From assembly GCA_044235825.1 (NCBI GenBank), contig JBIIHL010000013.1, positions 1 to 35,170 on the forward strand: a stretch of DNA of 35,170 bases, given 5' to 3'. The DNA comes from CANGYM01 sp044235825 (lineage in GTDB: Bacteria > Pseudomonadota > Alphaproteobacteria > JAJTHO01 > CANGYM01). The position numbers and the translations under genes are program-made. Shown in pieces: positions 1 to 7,222 of this stretch; the first letter of the stretch is position 1, and each line of letters starts with the position of its first letter. The notes beneath the pieces were generated by a model. The model was given only the letters and a program-made list of their open reading frames with translations, was not told where the DNA came from and did no database searches.

Positions 1-95
1 GGGCCGGAATGACGCAGAATCGTTAGGTTTTGTCAGAAATGAACAGCCTTGGGGGGCGAGGGGAGGGGTGTTTTTTAATTGCGCTCGATACTGTC

Positions 96-217
96 AGGAC
101 TTACGCAGAACCTTTGTCATTGCGAGCGCAGCGAAGCAATCCAGACATGCCGCCGTTAGAAAGACTGGATTGCCACGCCTCCTCCGGAGACTCGCAATGA
201 CGATGTGCGTAAGTCCT
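96..217. repeat. 122-bp imperfect palindromic intergenic repeat
   Basis: Nested inverted repeats are visible. The 12-mer at 96-107 pairs with 206-217, GTCATTGCGAG at 116-126 pairs with 191-201, and GCAATCCAG at 136-144 pairs with 165-173. The whole element could fold into one long interrupted hairpin. Its TCATTGCGAG...GCAATCCAG vocabulary resembles small palindromic repeats of many alphaproteobacterial genomes, from memory. It ends 8 bp before the stop codon of the minus-strand gene that begins at 1568. Positions 1-95 hold no gene that I can support. Confidence 0.8.
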
Positions 218-224
218 AACTGTA

Positions 225-1568
225 TCAACGCGTTGTAACCTTACCCCAACTGTAAACTGTACGCATATCTCCAATACTTAACGTGACGTCACGACTGCAG
301 TTACCAAGATCTAATACGTTGCTTGGCGTTTCATACTGAATGCTTTGTGCAGTTCCCCGACTATCACAAACCACCAAGTTAGGAAAGCCATCCCTTGTAA
401 TGGACTGAGAGAGTTGGTCGGCTTTCTCATAGGGCAAAAGCTGATAACCAATCACCACAGCCGTGTTGGGATCTGCTGGGGATCCATCTTTTTCAACCAT
501 CTCTGGCACAATACCCTCCTTCACGGGGGCCGTAAGAATTTTTTTTGAATCAGGACCATGCAACGACATATGGCCCGGAACGTCACAATGTTGAACACGA
601 ACAAATTGACGAAAATTTTTGTATACCATTAAAAAATCTACGGTACTGCGGTTGGGAAAGCCAGCAGCCTCTGCAAGCTCTCTATCGATGAGCATGGTAT
701 AGTCATCTCGGGCATCCAGTTCCGCCGCATCATCTTTTAATTGATCAGGCACAGGAAGCGAAATGATTCTGTGTAGCTTGCCAGCGTACATGGGGACTAA
801 AACGTCCTTAGGTTGCTCTTTTAACTTCACTGCTGATACGATGTTATTAGAAGCATCCAGACAGATATGAGAGACGGGTAAAAATTGGGCTTGATCGTCT
901 GTTATTGTAAAACCAAAAGTGGCACACCTAACGATATCACCAGGTCTAAGCCGTTGTGCAGCGCCGCCGTTGGCCCGGATGCCTTTAAATTTTTCATGGA
1001 ACATAGGGATGGGATAGGGCGTTACCCCTTGGGATAGGGCGTCCTGAAATGCCTCAAACGCTTTCTCTTGCTTCTCTTGAGTATACGCTTGGATTTTTGT
1101 CTTTAGAACTTTGGCATTCAAGGGTTCATTGATGTTAAGCAGGTCTTGTATAGCCTGTGTTAATCTCTCTTTTTCCTGCTCGCTGAGCCCATCGAATGCA
1201 CCCCAGAATTTATCCACCAATTCATTGTACTTTAGATCAGGTTCCCGAATGGCATAAGTGTACATTAACTGTTCATGTAAATAACAGTTGCCATCCTCAT
1301 TTTGTCTCCACTCACGACGCATGGTTGCAACAAGCTGTCCATTCAGGACATGTCCCTCTTCAAACCATTTGGTTGGAAAAGAAATCGACCCTACATAATT
1401 TACAGCTGCGTATGTTATTGTTAGGTTCTCAAAAAGGGTTTGTTCCACTTGGTAAAGGGGCCTGTCAATACTAATATCAGTATTAGCAATGTATCCCACT
1501 CCATGTGTGGTCCCCCATTCACGATTAGGATTGTAAATAGAAAAAGAGGGTATAAAGGAGATTTGCAT
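225..1568 (-). CDS. Hypothetical protein, 447 aa, no recognised family
   Basis: This is a long open frame with an ATG start at 1568 and a TGA stop at 225-227. I do not recognise the family. There is no signal peptide and no obvious membrane segment, so a cytoplasmic location is inferred. Residues about 125-180 are charged and helix-rich, rich in Glu, Lys and Gln, and could form a coiled coil. A segment reading RLRPGDIVRCATFGF near residue 210 looks like a beta-barrel strand pair. The rest alternates polar and hydrophobic residues as in a folded beta-rich protein. The gene is AT-richer than the neighbouring ribosomal and transport genes and is flanked downstream by a palindromic repeat, which suggests acquisition by transfer. 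It is transcribed divergently from the binding-protein gene at 1724. The coding call is fairly secure because a 447-codon frame is unlikely by chance at this composition. The function is unknown. Confidence 0.8.
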   Translation of the reverse strand: MQISFIPSFSIYNPNREWGTTHGVGYIANTDISIDRPLYQVEQTLFENLTITYAAVNYVGSISFPTKWFEEGHVLNGQLVATMRREWRQNEDGNCYLHEQLMYTYAIREPDLKYNELVDKFWGAFDGLSEQEKERLTQAIQDLLNINEPLNAKVLKTKIQAYTQEKQEKAFEAFQDALSQGVTPYPIPMFHEKFKGIRANGGAAQRLRPGDIVRCATFGFTITDDQAQFLPVSHICLDASNNIVSAVKLKEQPKDVLVPMYAGKLHRIISLPVPDQLKDDAAELDARDDYTMLIDRELAEAAGFPNRSTVDFLMVYKNFRQFVRVQHCDVPGHMSLHGPDSKKILTAPVKEGIVPEMVEKDGSPADPNTAVVIGYQLLPYEKADQLSQSITRDGFPNLVVCDSRGTAQSIQYETPSNVLDLGNCSRDVTLSIGDMRTVYSWGKVTTR

Positions 1569-1723
1569 AAAATAAACAAAATTGTATAAAAACTAGGAAG
1601 AATTCCTTATGCCGGTTATGGCCGATGATGTCAAGTTGTTGTTGAAACTGTTCAGCATCTGCGATAGATATCATGATCTTGATGCTGCATTCTGTTGTCC
1701 TTCATTTCGGAATTGATTGCGTT

Positions 1724-2818
1724 ATGTCACGCTTCACCTTTTTCCTCCTCCTTCTAACCATAACAGCTACGGCCCGCGCAGAGATTCCCATCGCCGTGGC
1801 CGGTCCCATAACCGGTCCCTACGCCAGCATTGGGGAACAGCTGCGGCGCGGTGCCACCATGGCCGTGGCTGACATTAATGCGGCAGGGGGGTTGCTGGGG
1901 CAGCCCTTGTCGCTGCGGATTATGGATGACGTGTGCGATCCTAAGCAGGCCACGCTGGTGGCGTCCCAGCTCGTGAACGATAACGCGGCGTTTGTGGCGG
2001 GGCACTTTTGCTCCAGCGCGTCGATTCCGGCCTCGAATGTCTATAATGATGGGGGGGTGATTATGATTTCCCCCGCATCAACCTCCCCCACGTTGACCGA
2101 GCTGGGCCTGTCCAACGTGTTTCGGGTGTGTGGCCGCGATGATCAACAGGGGGTGATTGCCGCCGATTACATCGCCCGTCATTTCGGGGACCAGAGGCTG
2201 GCCATCATTCACGACAAAACCTCCTACGGCAAGGGCTTGGCCGATGTCACCAAGCAGGCCCTGAACAATGCCGGCATTCACGAGGTCCTGTATGAAGGCA
2301 TCACCACGGGCGAGCGTGACTTTACCGCCCTGATCACCCGCATGAAATATCACAACATCGGCGTCATGTACGTGGGGGGCTATTTCACCGAGGCCGGCCT
2401 GCTGCGCCGTCAGGCCCACGATCAGGGCCTAAACATCCCCCTGATTTCCGGCGATGCCCTAGTCACCCGCGAATACTGGACCATTGCGGGAAAAACGGGG
2501 GAGGGCACCCTGATGACCTTTAGCCCCGACCCCCGCAACAATCCCGAGGCCGCCAAGGTGGTGCAGGCTTTTCGGGACAAAGGCTATGAGCCCGAGGGCT
2601 ATACCCTGTATAACTACGCCGCCGTTCAGGTGTATGCACAGGCAGCCAAACGCGCCGGCAGCACCGATCCCAAAGCCATCCGCGACGTGATGCACGGGGG
2701 CACCTTTCACACCCTGCTGGGCCCCATAACCTTTGATGCCAAAGGCGATGTGACCAAACCCCAATACGTGGTGTATCAGTGGTCCAAGGGGGACTATCGG
2801 GAGGTTGGGGGGGAGTGA
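1724..2818 (+). CDS. ABC transporter substrate-binding protein, branched-chain amino acid type (LivK-like)
   Basis: This is a 364-aa periplasmic binding protein of the type I fold. The chosen ATG at 1724 gives a signal peptide, MSRFTFFLLLLTITATARA, followed by the mature start EIPIAVAGPITGPYASIG. That opening is typical of Leu/Ile/Val-binding proteins, as are DINAAGGLLGQPL near residue 70 and the SPASTSPTLTELGL segment. An upstream in-frame start at 1673 would spoil the signal peptide. Family knowledge says such proteins deliver amino acids or amides to a LivHMGF permease. No permease or ATPase gene lies nearby, so the ligand and the partner are unknown. The stop overlaps the start of the next small gene in an ATGA arrangement. 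The product class is confident and the substrate is not. Confidence 0.9.
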   Translation: MSRFTFFLLLLTITATARAEIPIAVAGPITGPYASIGEQLRRGATMAVADINAAGGLLGQPLSLRIMDDVCDPKQATLVASQLVNDNAAFVAGHFCSSASIPASNVYNDGGVIMISPASTSPTLTELGLSNVFRVCGRDDQQGVIAADYIARHFGDQRLAIIHDKTSYGKGLADVTKQALNNAGIHEVLYEGITTGERDFTALITRMKYHNIGVMYVGGYFTEAGLLRRQAHDQGLNIPLISGDALVTREYWTIAGKTGEGTLMTFSPDPRNNPEAAKVVQAFRDKGYEPEGYTLYNYAAVQVYAQAAKRAGSTDPKAIRDVMHGGTFHTLLGPITFDAKGDVTKPQYVVYQWSKGDYREVGGE

Positions 2819-3003
2819 TGGGAAAAGAACCCAAAGAGATAACAGAATCAGACGAGCAGATTAGATTGGATGTTTTAAAGCATGAAGTGCTTCGTGGTTT
2901 GGAGTCCCTTCAATACGGTAGGATCCCTTACAATCTTAAGGATATCCTTGAGGAGACGCGCCAAAAATACGAACGCGCCTCCCACCCCCATACTTTCCTT
3001 TAA
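2818..3003 (+). CDS. ParD-like antitoxin remnant, 61 aa
   Basis: The frame opens with an ATG that overlaps the preceding TGA (ATGA at 2817-2820 region), which suggests translational coupling. The product is charged and helical. The stretch RLDVLKHEVLRGLESLQYGR followed by NLKDILEETRQKYER resembles the C-terminal, toxin-wrapping half of ParD/RHH antitoxins, which commonly read 'LRxEIxxGLxSG...DxxxxxxExRxxY'. The N-terminal ribbon-helix-helix DNA-binding domain is absent and no ParE-like gene follows. The last codons and the TAA stop lie inside the left arm of a 21-bp inverted repeat, so the present C-terminus was probably created by repeat insertion. The assignment is an inference from pattern. 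It could also be an unrelated small helical protein. Confidence 0.55.
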   Translation: MGKEPKEITESDEQIRLDVLKHEVLRGLESLQYGRIPYNLKDILEETRQKYERASHPHTFL

Positions 3004-3113
3004 AAATCAAGGGGTCCGCTACGCCAAGCCGAAAAAAATCATCCTCCCTCAGCCCGCACAGCGGGCCTCGCTGCGGTATTTTTTCCGTCTTGCCCCTTGA
3101 TTTTTAAAGGAAA
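2994..3113. repeat. 120-bp element bounded by a perfect 21-bp inverted repeat
   Basis: Positions 2994-3014 and 3093-3113 are exact reverse complements over 21 bp. A small internal hairpin, GCCCGC-ACA-GCGGGC, sits at 3052-3066, and the inner flanks (about 3018-3030 and 3080-3092) are also partly complementary. The structure suggests a MITE-like or palindromic mobile repeat. It could act as a bidirectional terminator because the arms contain A/T runs. The left arm provides the end of the small gene at 2818-3003. Confidence 0.8.
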
Positions 3114-3157
3114 CCATCCCACCCCGCCGCGTTCTTCCACCCCCCCTGATTTTCCTG

Positions 3158-3186
3158 TTGCATTGGGGGCGCAAATAGCGTAGATG
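3158..3186 (+). promoter_or_regulatory. Probable sigma70-type promoter of rplM-rpsI
   Basis: TTGCAT at 3158-3163 and TAGATG at 3181-3186 are separated by 17 bp. They sit about 35 bp upstream of the rplM start in the otherwise gene-free 3114-3221 interval. A similar TTGCTA / TAGATA pair lies upstream of uvrA. The call rests on motif match only. Confidence 0.45.
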
Positions 3187-3221
3187 TCTTTTTCTTTCTT
3201 TAAGAAATTGGCGTTTCTGTC

Positions 3222-3671
3222 ATGCAAAAATGTTTTGTTCAAAAGCCCGCAAATGTGAAGGCCGAATGGCTGATCGTGGATGCGGAAAATCAGGTTTTGG
3301 GCCGTCTGGCGTCCCAGATCGCAAAGGTCATTCGCGGCAAGCACAAGCCGACCTTTACCCCCCACGCCAACGATGGTGATCGCGTTATTGTGATCAATGC
3401 CGATAAAATCCGCGTGACCGGAAAAAAACTGCAACAGAATCGTTTCCGTTGGCACACCGGCTATCCTGGTGGAATTAAAGAGCGTTCATGGAACGCCATT
3501 TTAAACGGCAACCATCCTGAGCGTTTGCTCTACAAGGCCATTGAGCGCATGATGCCCAAAGAAAGCCCCTTGGCGCGAGAGCAGCTTTCCAAAAACCTGC
3601 ACATCTTTGCCGGAGCGGAGCATCCCCACGCCGGTCAACAGCCACGCCCTGTCGTTTTGTCCAAATCGTAA
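3222..3671 (+). CDS. rplM: 50S ribosomal protein L13
   Basis: This 149-aa protein has hallmark L13 segments: WLIVDAENQVLGRLASQIAK near the N-terminus, then GDRVIVINADKIRVTGKK, and HTGYPGGIKER near residue 85. The C-terminal part reads ERMMPKESPLAREQLSKNL and AGAEHPHAGQQP. L13 is an early-assembly protein of the large subunit. Length is normal for the family. The partner rpsI starts 15 bp after the stop, the near-universal bacterial pairing. No strong Shine-Dalgarno is visible before the ATG, but the frame begins where the family begins. Confidence 0.98.
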   Translation: MQKCFVQKPANVKAEWLIVDAENQVLGRLASQIAKVIRGKHKPTFTPHANDGDRVIVINADKIRVTGKKLQQNRFRWHTGYPGGIKERSWNAILNGNHPERLLYKAIERMMPKESPLAREQLSKNLHIFAGAEHPHAGQQPRPVVLSKS

Positions 3672-3686
3672 AAAGAAAAGTGTTCT

Positions 3687-4121
3687 ATGACGGATTTTGC
3701 TACTTCTGAATCCCAAGCCCCCAAAATTGACGATCTGGGCCGTGCCTATGCCACGGGCCGTCGAAAAGATGCTGTGGCCCGTGTGTGGATCAAATCCGGA
3801 ACGGGAAAAATCATGGTCAATGGCCGTGAAGCCGGTGCCTATTTCGCCCGCGGTGTTTTATGGATGTTGATTAACCAGCCGTTTCAGGCCGTGGGCCGCG
3901 AAGATCGTCTGGATGTTGTCTGCACGGTTAAGGGCGGTGGTCTCTCCGGTCAGGCCGGTGCTGTGCGTCACGCCATCAGCCGCGCGTTGACCAATTATGA
4001 CCCCACCTTGAAATCGGCCCTGCGCCAAGAAGGCTTCCTGACCCGTGACGCCCGTGTGGTGGAGCGGAAGAAATACGGAAAGGCCAAGGCCCGCCGTAGC
4101 TTCCAGTTCTCGAAACGTTAA
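3687..4121 (+). CDS. rpsI: 30S ribosomal protein S9
   Basis: This 144-aa protein shows the S9 signatures GRRKDAVARVWIKSGTGKI, GGGLSGQAGAVRHAISRAL and the basic C-terminal tail KKYGKAKARRSFQFSKR. The tail reaches the ribosomal P site, where the terminal Lys-Arg contacts tRNA. A short acidic N-terminal extension of about 20 residues precedes the conserved core, as is frequent in alphaproteobacteria. It is cotranscribed with rplM, and a GC hairpin follows the stop. Confidence 0.98.
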   Translation: MTDFATSESQAPKIDDLGRAYATGRRKDAVARVWIKSGTGKIMVNGREAGAYFARGVLWMLINQPFQAVGREDRLDVVCTVKGGGLSGQAGAVRHAISRALTNYDPTLKSALRQEGFLTRDARVVERKKYGKAKARRSFQFSKR

Positions 4122-4126
4122 AAAAC

Positions 4127-4144
4127 AGGGGCCTTCGGGCCCCT
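4127..4144 (+). terminator. GC-rich hairpin after rpsI
   Basis: AGGGGCC, loop TTCG, then GGCCCCT forms a perfect 7-bp stem with a stable UUCG-type tetraloop, directly after the rpsI stop. Upstream there is an A-run, but no U-tract follows, so termination may be partial on the plus strand. Confidence 0.6.
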
Positions 4145-4170
4145 TGCTCGTCATGGTAGGGGGTGTTTTT

Positions 4171-4566
4171 ATGCGCAGTGTTTCCCGTATGGTTTGCCTT
4201 GGGGTTTGTGTTTTTCTCTTGGGTTTTTTTGCTGCCCCCTTGGCCAACGCCACACAGGACAGAATTCCCGATGACGTGGCAGCGCAGGAAACAGAAACCT
4301 GCATGAAACAGGCCCCCAAAGATCCCGCATGGTTCGGGTCCGTCTATTGCCCCTGCGTGATGCAGCAAACCCAAAACAAAATCAGCTACAGCGATTATCA
4401 GGCCGTGACGAAGGAAATCACCACCCCCGATGCAGCCACGGGCCGCCCTGCCTTTGAAAAAAACAAAGGCGCCATGGAATCCATCGCCAGAACGTGCATG
4501 GTACTGGTTCAAAAACGGGCCCTAAGAGAGCAAAATTCCCCAGGCGATGGGGTTTCTGCGCCTTAG
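4171..4566 (+). CDS. Small exported protein with signal peptide and conserved-looking cysteines
   Basis: The ATG at 4171 is preceded at good spacing by AGGGGG and begins a clear signal peptide: MRSVSRMVCLGV, a hydrophobic core (CVFLLGFFAAPL), then cleavage probably after ANA. The mature part is about 105 aa with four cysteines (ETCMKQ, YCPC, RTCMVL). Two disulfides or a metal site in the periplasm are possible. I do not recognise the family. It follows rpsI after a hairpin and may be read through from the ribosomal operon. An ATG at 4153 is in frame but less well placed. Coding is likely and function is unknown. Confidence 0.75.
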   Translation: MRSVSRMVCLGVCVFLLGFFAAPLANATQDRIPDDVAAQETETCMKQAPKDPAWFGSVYCPCVMQQTQNKISYSDYQAVTKEITTPDAATGRPAFEKNKGAMESIARTCMVLVQKRALREQNSPGDGVSAP

Positions 4567-4666
4567 GGGGTAGGGGTGATTCACCCAAACCCATCGAAAG
4601 TTGGGAAGGGTACGAAGGGTTCCCCAAAAAGAAAAATTGGTGGCAGAGGATTTTGGGATAGACAGC

Positions 4667-5698
4667 ATGACCACCCCCGCACTCCCCCCAGAAACTGAGA
4701 TTTTATTGTATACCGCCCCTGATGGGATGGTAAAAATTGATGTTTTGTATCAACAGGAAACGCTTCTGCTAAGCCAAAAAAAAATGGCGGCGTTGTTTGG
4801 GGTGCAGGTGCCTGCCATTGCGAAACACCTGAAAAACATTTTTGAAACAGGGGAATTGCAGGAACAGGCAGTTGTTTCCATTTTGGAAATACCTGCCGCC
4901 GATGGCAAGGTGTATGCAACACACTTTTACAGTCTGGATGCCATTATTGCCGTGGGTTATCGGGTGAATTCCAAGCAGGCAACCCAGTTTCGCATCTGGG
5001 CGACCGCCACTTTGCGTGAGTTTATTATCAAAGGGTTTGTGCTAGATAGCGACCGTTTGAAAAATGGCGCACGCTTTGGCAAAGATTATTTTGAAGAGCT
5101 GCTTGAAAAAATCAGAGAGATTCGGTCCTCTGAGCGGCGATTTTATCAGAAAATCACCGATATTTACGCAGAATGTTCCGCTGACTATGACCCTCACGCT
5201 GACCTTACCCAAACATTCTATGCCACCGTACAAAATAAGCTGCATTGGGCCATCCACGGCAAAACCGCGGCTGAGGTGATCGCAGAGCGAGCCAACCACC
5301 AACATCCAAACATGGGGCTAACAACATGGAAAAATGCCCCATCTGGTAAAATAGCACGCGCTGATGTGCATGTTGCCAAGAATTATTTGGATGAACAGGA
5401 ATTATCCGAATTGAATCGTGTTGTATCCATGTATCTTGATTATGCGGAAAACCAAGCCCGCAAACAGCGATTTATGACAATGCAGGATTGGGTGGAAAAG
5501 CTGGACGCTTTTTTGCGCTTTAATGATTACGCCGTTCTTGAAAATGCTGGAACAATCAAAGCTGACGTAGCAAAAACCCTTGCCGAAAAAGAGTACGAAC
5601 ACTTTCGTGTGCGACAAGATAAACTATATGTATCAGATTTTGATCTTTTGATACAACGCACAAAGGATAAGAATCTTAGTTCCAAACATGAAAAATAA
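4667..5698 (+). CDS. RhuM-family protein (virulence RhuM / phage-antirepressor-like)
   Basis: The 343-aa product matches the RhuM family from memory. It opens with a PPETEILLYTAPDG segment, then a helix-turn-helix-like LSQKKMAALFGVQVPAIAKH near residue 40. The stretch FYSLDAIIAVGYRVNSKQAT and the FRIWATATLREFIIKGFVLD block around residues 95-125 follow. The C-terminal half is a Fic/DOC-adjacent-like helical region with charged ends. RhuM was named from a Salmonella pathogenicity island. Its molecular role is unsettled, and proteins of this family are sporadic and often sit near mobile elements. A nine-A run at 4776-4784 lies inside the early coding region. The ATG at 4667 was preferred over an upstream TTG at 4601, because the family normally begins just before the PPETE-like segment. 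Confidence 0.85.
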   Translation: MTTPALPPETEILLYTAPDGMVKIDVLYQQETLLLSQKKMAALFGVQVPAIAKHLKNIFETGELQEQAVVSILEIPAADGKVYATHFYSLDAIIAVGYRVNSKQATQFRIWATATLREFIIKGFVLDSDRLKNGARFGKDYFEELLEKIREIRSSERRFYQKITDIYAECSADYDPHADLTQTFYATVQNKLHWAIHGKTAAEVIAERANHQHPNMGLTTWKNAPSGKIARADVHVAKNYLDEQELSELNRVVSMYLDYAENQARKQRFMTMQDWVEKLDAFLRFNDYAVLENAGTIKADVAKTLAEKEYEHFRVRQDKLYVSDFDLLIQRTKDKNLSSKHEK

Positions 5699-5796
5699 TC
5701 CATCTTTCATCTGCCTACCCCCCCAACCAAACCATGGCCACCCCCCCAAAAACCGGCTATAGTGCTGGCCTGTTTTTTTCATAGGGGCGGCTGTTT

Positions 5797-6576
5797 GTGA
5801 TCAAGGATCAACACCATGATGTGGCAGGGGATGGGCATGGCGATCACGCCCAAAAGCCCCCCTTCCACGCCACCATCATCACCGTTTTTCCGGAAATGTT
5901 CCCGGGGCCCTTGGGGTTGTCCACCACGGGGCGGGCTTTGGGGCGCGTGTGGTCGTTGGACACGGTGGATGTAAAGGGCTTTGTTACGGGTCCCTTTGGC
6001 CGCGTTGATGACAGTCCCTTTGGCGGGGGGGCGGGGATGGTGCTGCGCCCTGATGTTGTGGGACAGGCACTGGATAGCGGCGGCGGGTTTCAGGGGCGCC
6101 CGTGCTATTATCTCTCCCCCCGCGGCAAACGGTTTACACAGGCCGATGCGGCCTCGCTGGCCAAGGGCAGCGGCGTCGTGTTGCTGTGCGGACGGTACGA
6201 GGGGCTGGATCAACGGGTTTTGGATCATTACGGAATTCAGGAAATCAGCATGGGCGATTATGTCCTCAGCGGGGGAGAGATCGCCGCCATGGCCATGCTG
6301 GATGCCTGCGTGCGCCTGCTGCCTGGTGTTATGGGCAATGACGACAGCGGGACCGAGGAAAGTTTCAGCACCCCCCTGCTGGAATACCCCCACTACACCA
6401 GACCCGCAGAATGGAAGGGAAGGGACGTACCAAAAGTCTTGCGTTCGGGCCATCATGCTGCTATTAAAGCGTGGCGCAAAGAGCAAGCCGAGAGGATCAC
6501 CCGTGACCGAAGGCCGGATTTGTGGGAAATTTATACCTCTGGCACCCGCCCAGATTGTTTTGTGAAGGATGACTGA
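5797..6576 (+). CDS. trmD: tRNA (guanine37-N1)-methyltransferase
   Basis: TrmD methylates G37 of tRNAs with S-adenosylmethionine and prevents +1 frameshifting. Core motifs are present: ATIITVFPEMFPGPL, the DDSPFGGGAGMVLRPD substrate loop, and the trefoil-knot SAM site LLCGRYEGLDQRV plus EISMGDYVLSGGEIAAM. The start is GTG at 5797 (or GTG 5821) and gives about 25 residues before the usual N-terminus, including a His-rich stretch. The true start may therefore be further in. The gene is adjacent to rplS as in most bacteria, and its end lies 4 bp before the rplS start chosen here. Confidence 0.97.
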   Translation: MIKDQHHDVAGDGHGDHAQKPPFHATIITVFPEMFPGPLGLSTTGRALGRVWSLDTVDVKGFVTGPFGRVDDSPFGGGAGMVLRPDVVGQALDSGGGFQGRPCYYLSPRGKRFTQADAASLAKGSGVVLLCGRYEGLDQRVLDHYGIQEISMGDYVLSGGEIAAMAMLDACVRLLPGVMGNDDSGTEESFSTPLLEYPHYTRPAEWKGRDVPKVLRSGHHAAIKAWRKEQAERITRDRRPDLWEIYTSGTRPDCFVKDD

Positions 6577-6580
6577 ACCG

Positions 6581-7012
6581 ATGAATTTAATAGAAACTTT
6601 GAATGCAGAGCATTTGGCCTCTTTGTCCGCCGGCAAAGCCATACCGTCTTTTGCCCCAGGGGACACTGTGTCCGTGGCCGTTAAAATCAAAGAAGGTGAC
6701 CGCGAGCGTGTTCAGGCGTTCGAGGGTGTTTGCATCGCCCGCAACAACCGCGGCCTGCACTCCACCTTTACCGTGCGGAAAATCTCCTACGGCGAGGGCG
6801 TTGAGCGTGTGTTTCCCCTGTACTCTCCCCTAATCGACAGCGTTTCTCTGCTCCGTCGTGGTCATGTCCGCCGCGCCAAACTCTATTACCTGCGTGATTT
6901 GACCGGAAAGGCCGCCCGTATCCGCGAGCGCACGACAGGGGCCGGTTTTCGGGGTGCCAATGCCCCTGGTGCTGCCAAAGCTGCTGCCAAATCTGCAGCA
7001 TCCTCGTCTTAA
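6581..7012 (+). CDS. rplS: 50S ribosomal protein L19
   Basis: L19 sits at the 30S-50S interface. The sequence has FAPGDTVSVAVKIKEGDRER, VQAFEGVCIARNNRGLHSTF and VRKISYGEGVERVFPLYSP, then RRGHVRRAKLYYLRDLTGK. The ATG at 6581 gives the usual MNLIETLNAE-like opening. An ATG at 6569 would overlap trmD and leaves almost no room after the AAGGA. The C-terminus is an Ala/Lys-rich tail of about 20 residues that is low-complexity and is likely disordered. It is part of the trmD-rplS-rpmH unit. Confidence 0.97.
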   Translation: MNLIETLNAEHLASLSAGKAIPSFAPGDTVSVAVKIKEGDRERVQAFEGVCIARNNRGLHSTFTVRKISYGEGVERVFPLYSPLIDSVSLLRRGHVRRAKLYYLRDLTGKAARIRERTTGAGFRGANAPGAAKAAAKSAASSS

Positions 7013-7030
7013 CATCTTTGGAGAGTGTCC

Positions 7031-7165
7031 ATGAAAAGAACCTACCAACCCAGCAACTTGGTCCGCAAGCGCCGCCATGGTTTTCGCAGCCGTATGGCCA
7101 CAGCCAACGGACGCGCCGTCCTCAGCCGTCGCCGTCAAAAGGGCCGTTCCCGTTTGTGCGCATAG
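7031..7165 (+). CDS. rpmH: 50S ribosomal protein L34
   Basis: This short 44-codon gene begins MKRTYQPSNLVRKRRHGFRS and continues RMATANGRAVLSRRRQKGRS, the canonical L34 sequence. It starts 18 bp after the rplS stop, with GGAGAG at good spacing. In most bacteria rpmH lies next to rnpA and near dnaA. Here no rnpA-like frame follows and the next gene encodes a DsbA-like protein. The identity is certain from sequence and the location is unusual. Confidence 0.97.
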   Translation: MKRTYQPSNLVRKRRHGFRSRMATANGRAVLSRRRQKGRSRLCA

Positions 7166-7222
7166 TTTTTGGTTAAAGACGCTCCCCGCCCTTGATTTCT
7201 GAAAGAAAGGCCCCCCTTCATC

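Noticed and set aside
1610..1717. 35-codon frame upstream of the binding protein
   Set aside because: It is short, has no clear ribosome site and overlaps the region between divergent genes, so there is not enough to call it.
5779..6690. 303-codon open frame on the minus strand opposite trmD
   Set aside because: It is antisense to a clear TrmD, has no recognisable domain and results from GC-rich codon bias on the other strand.
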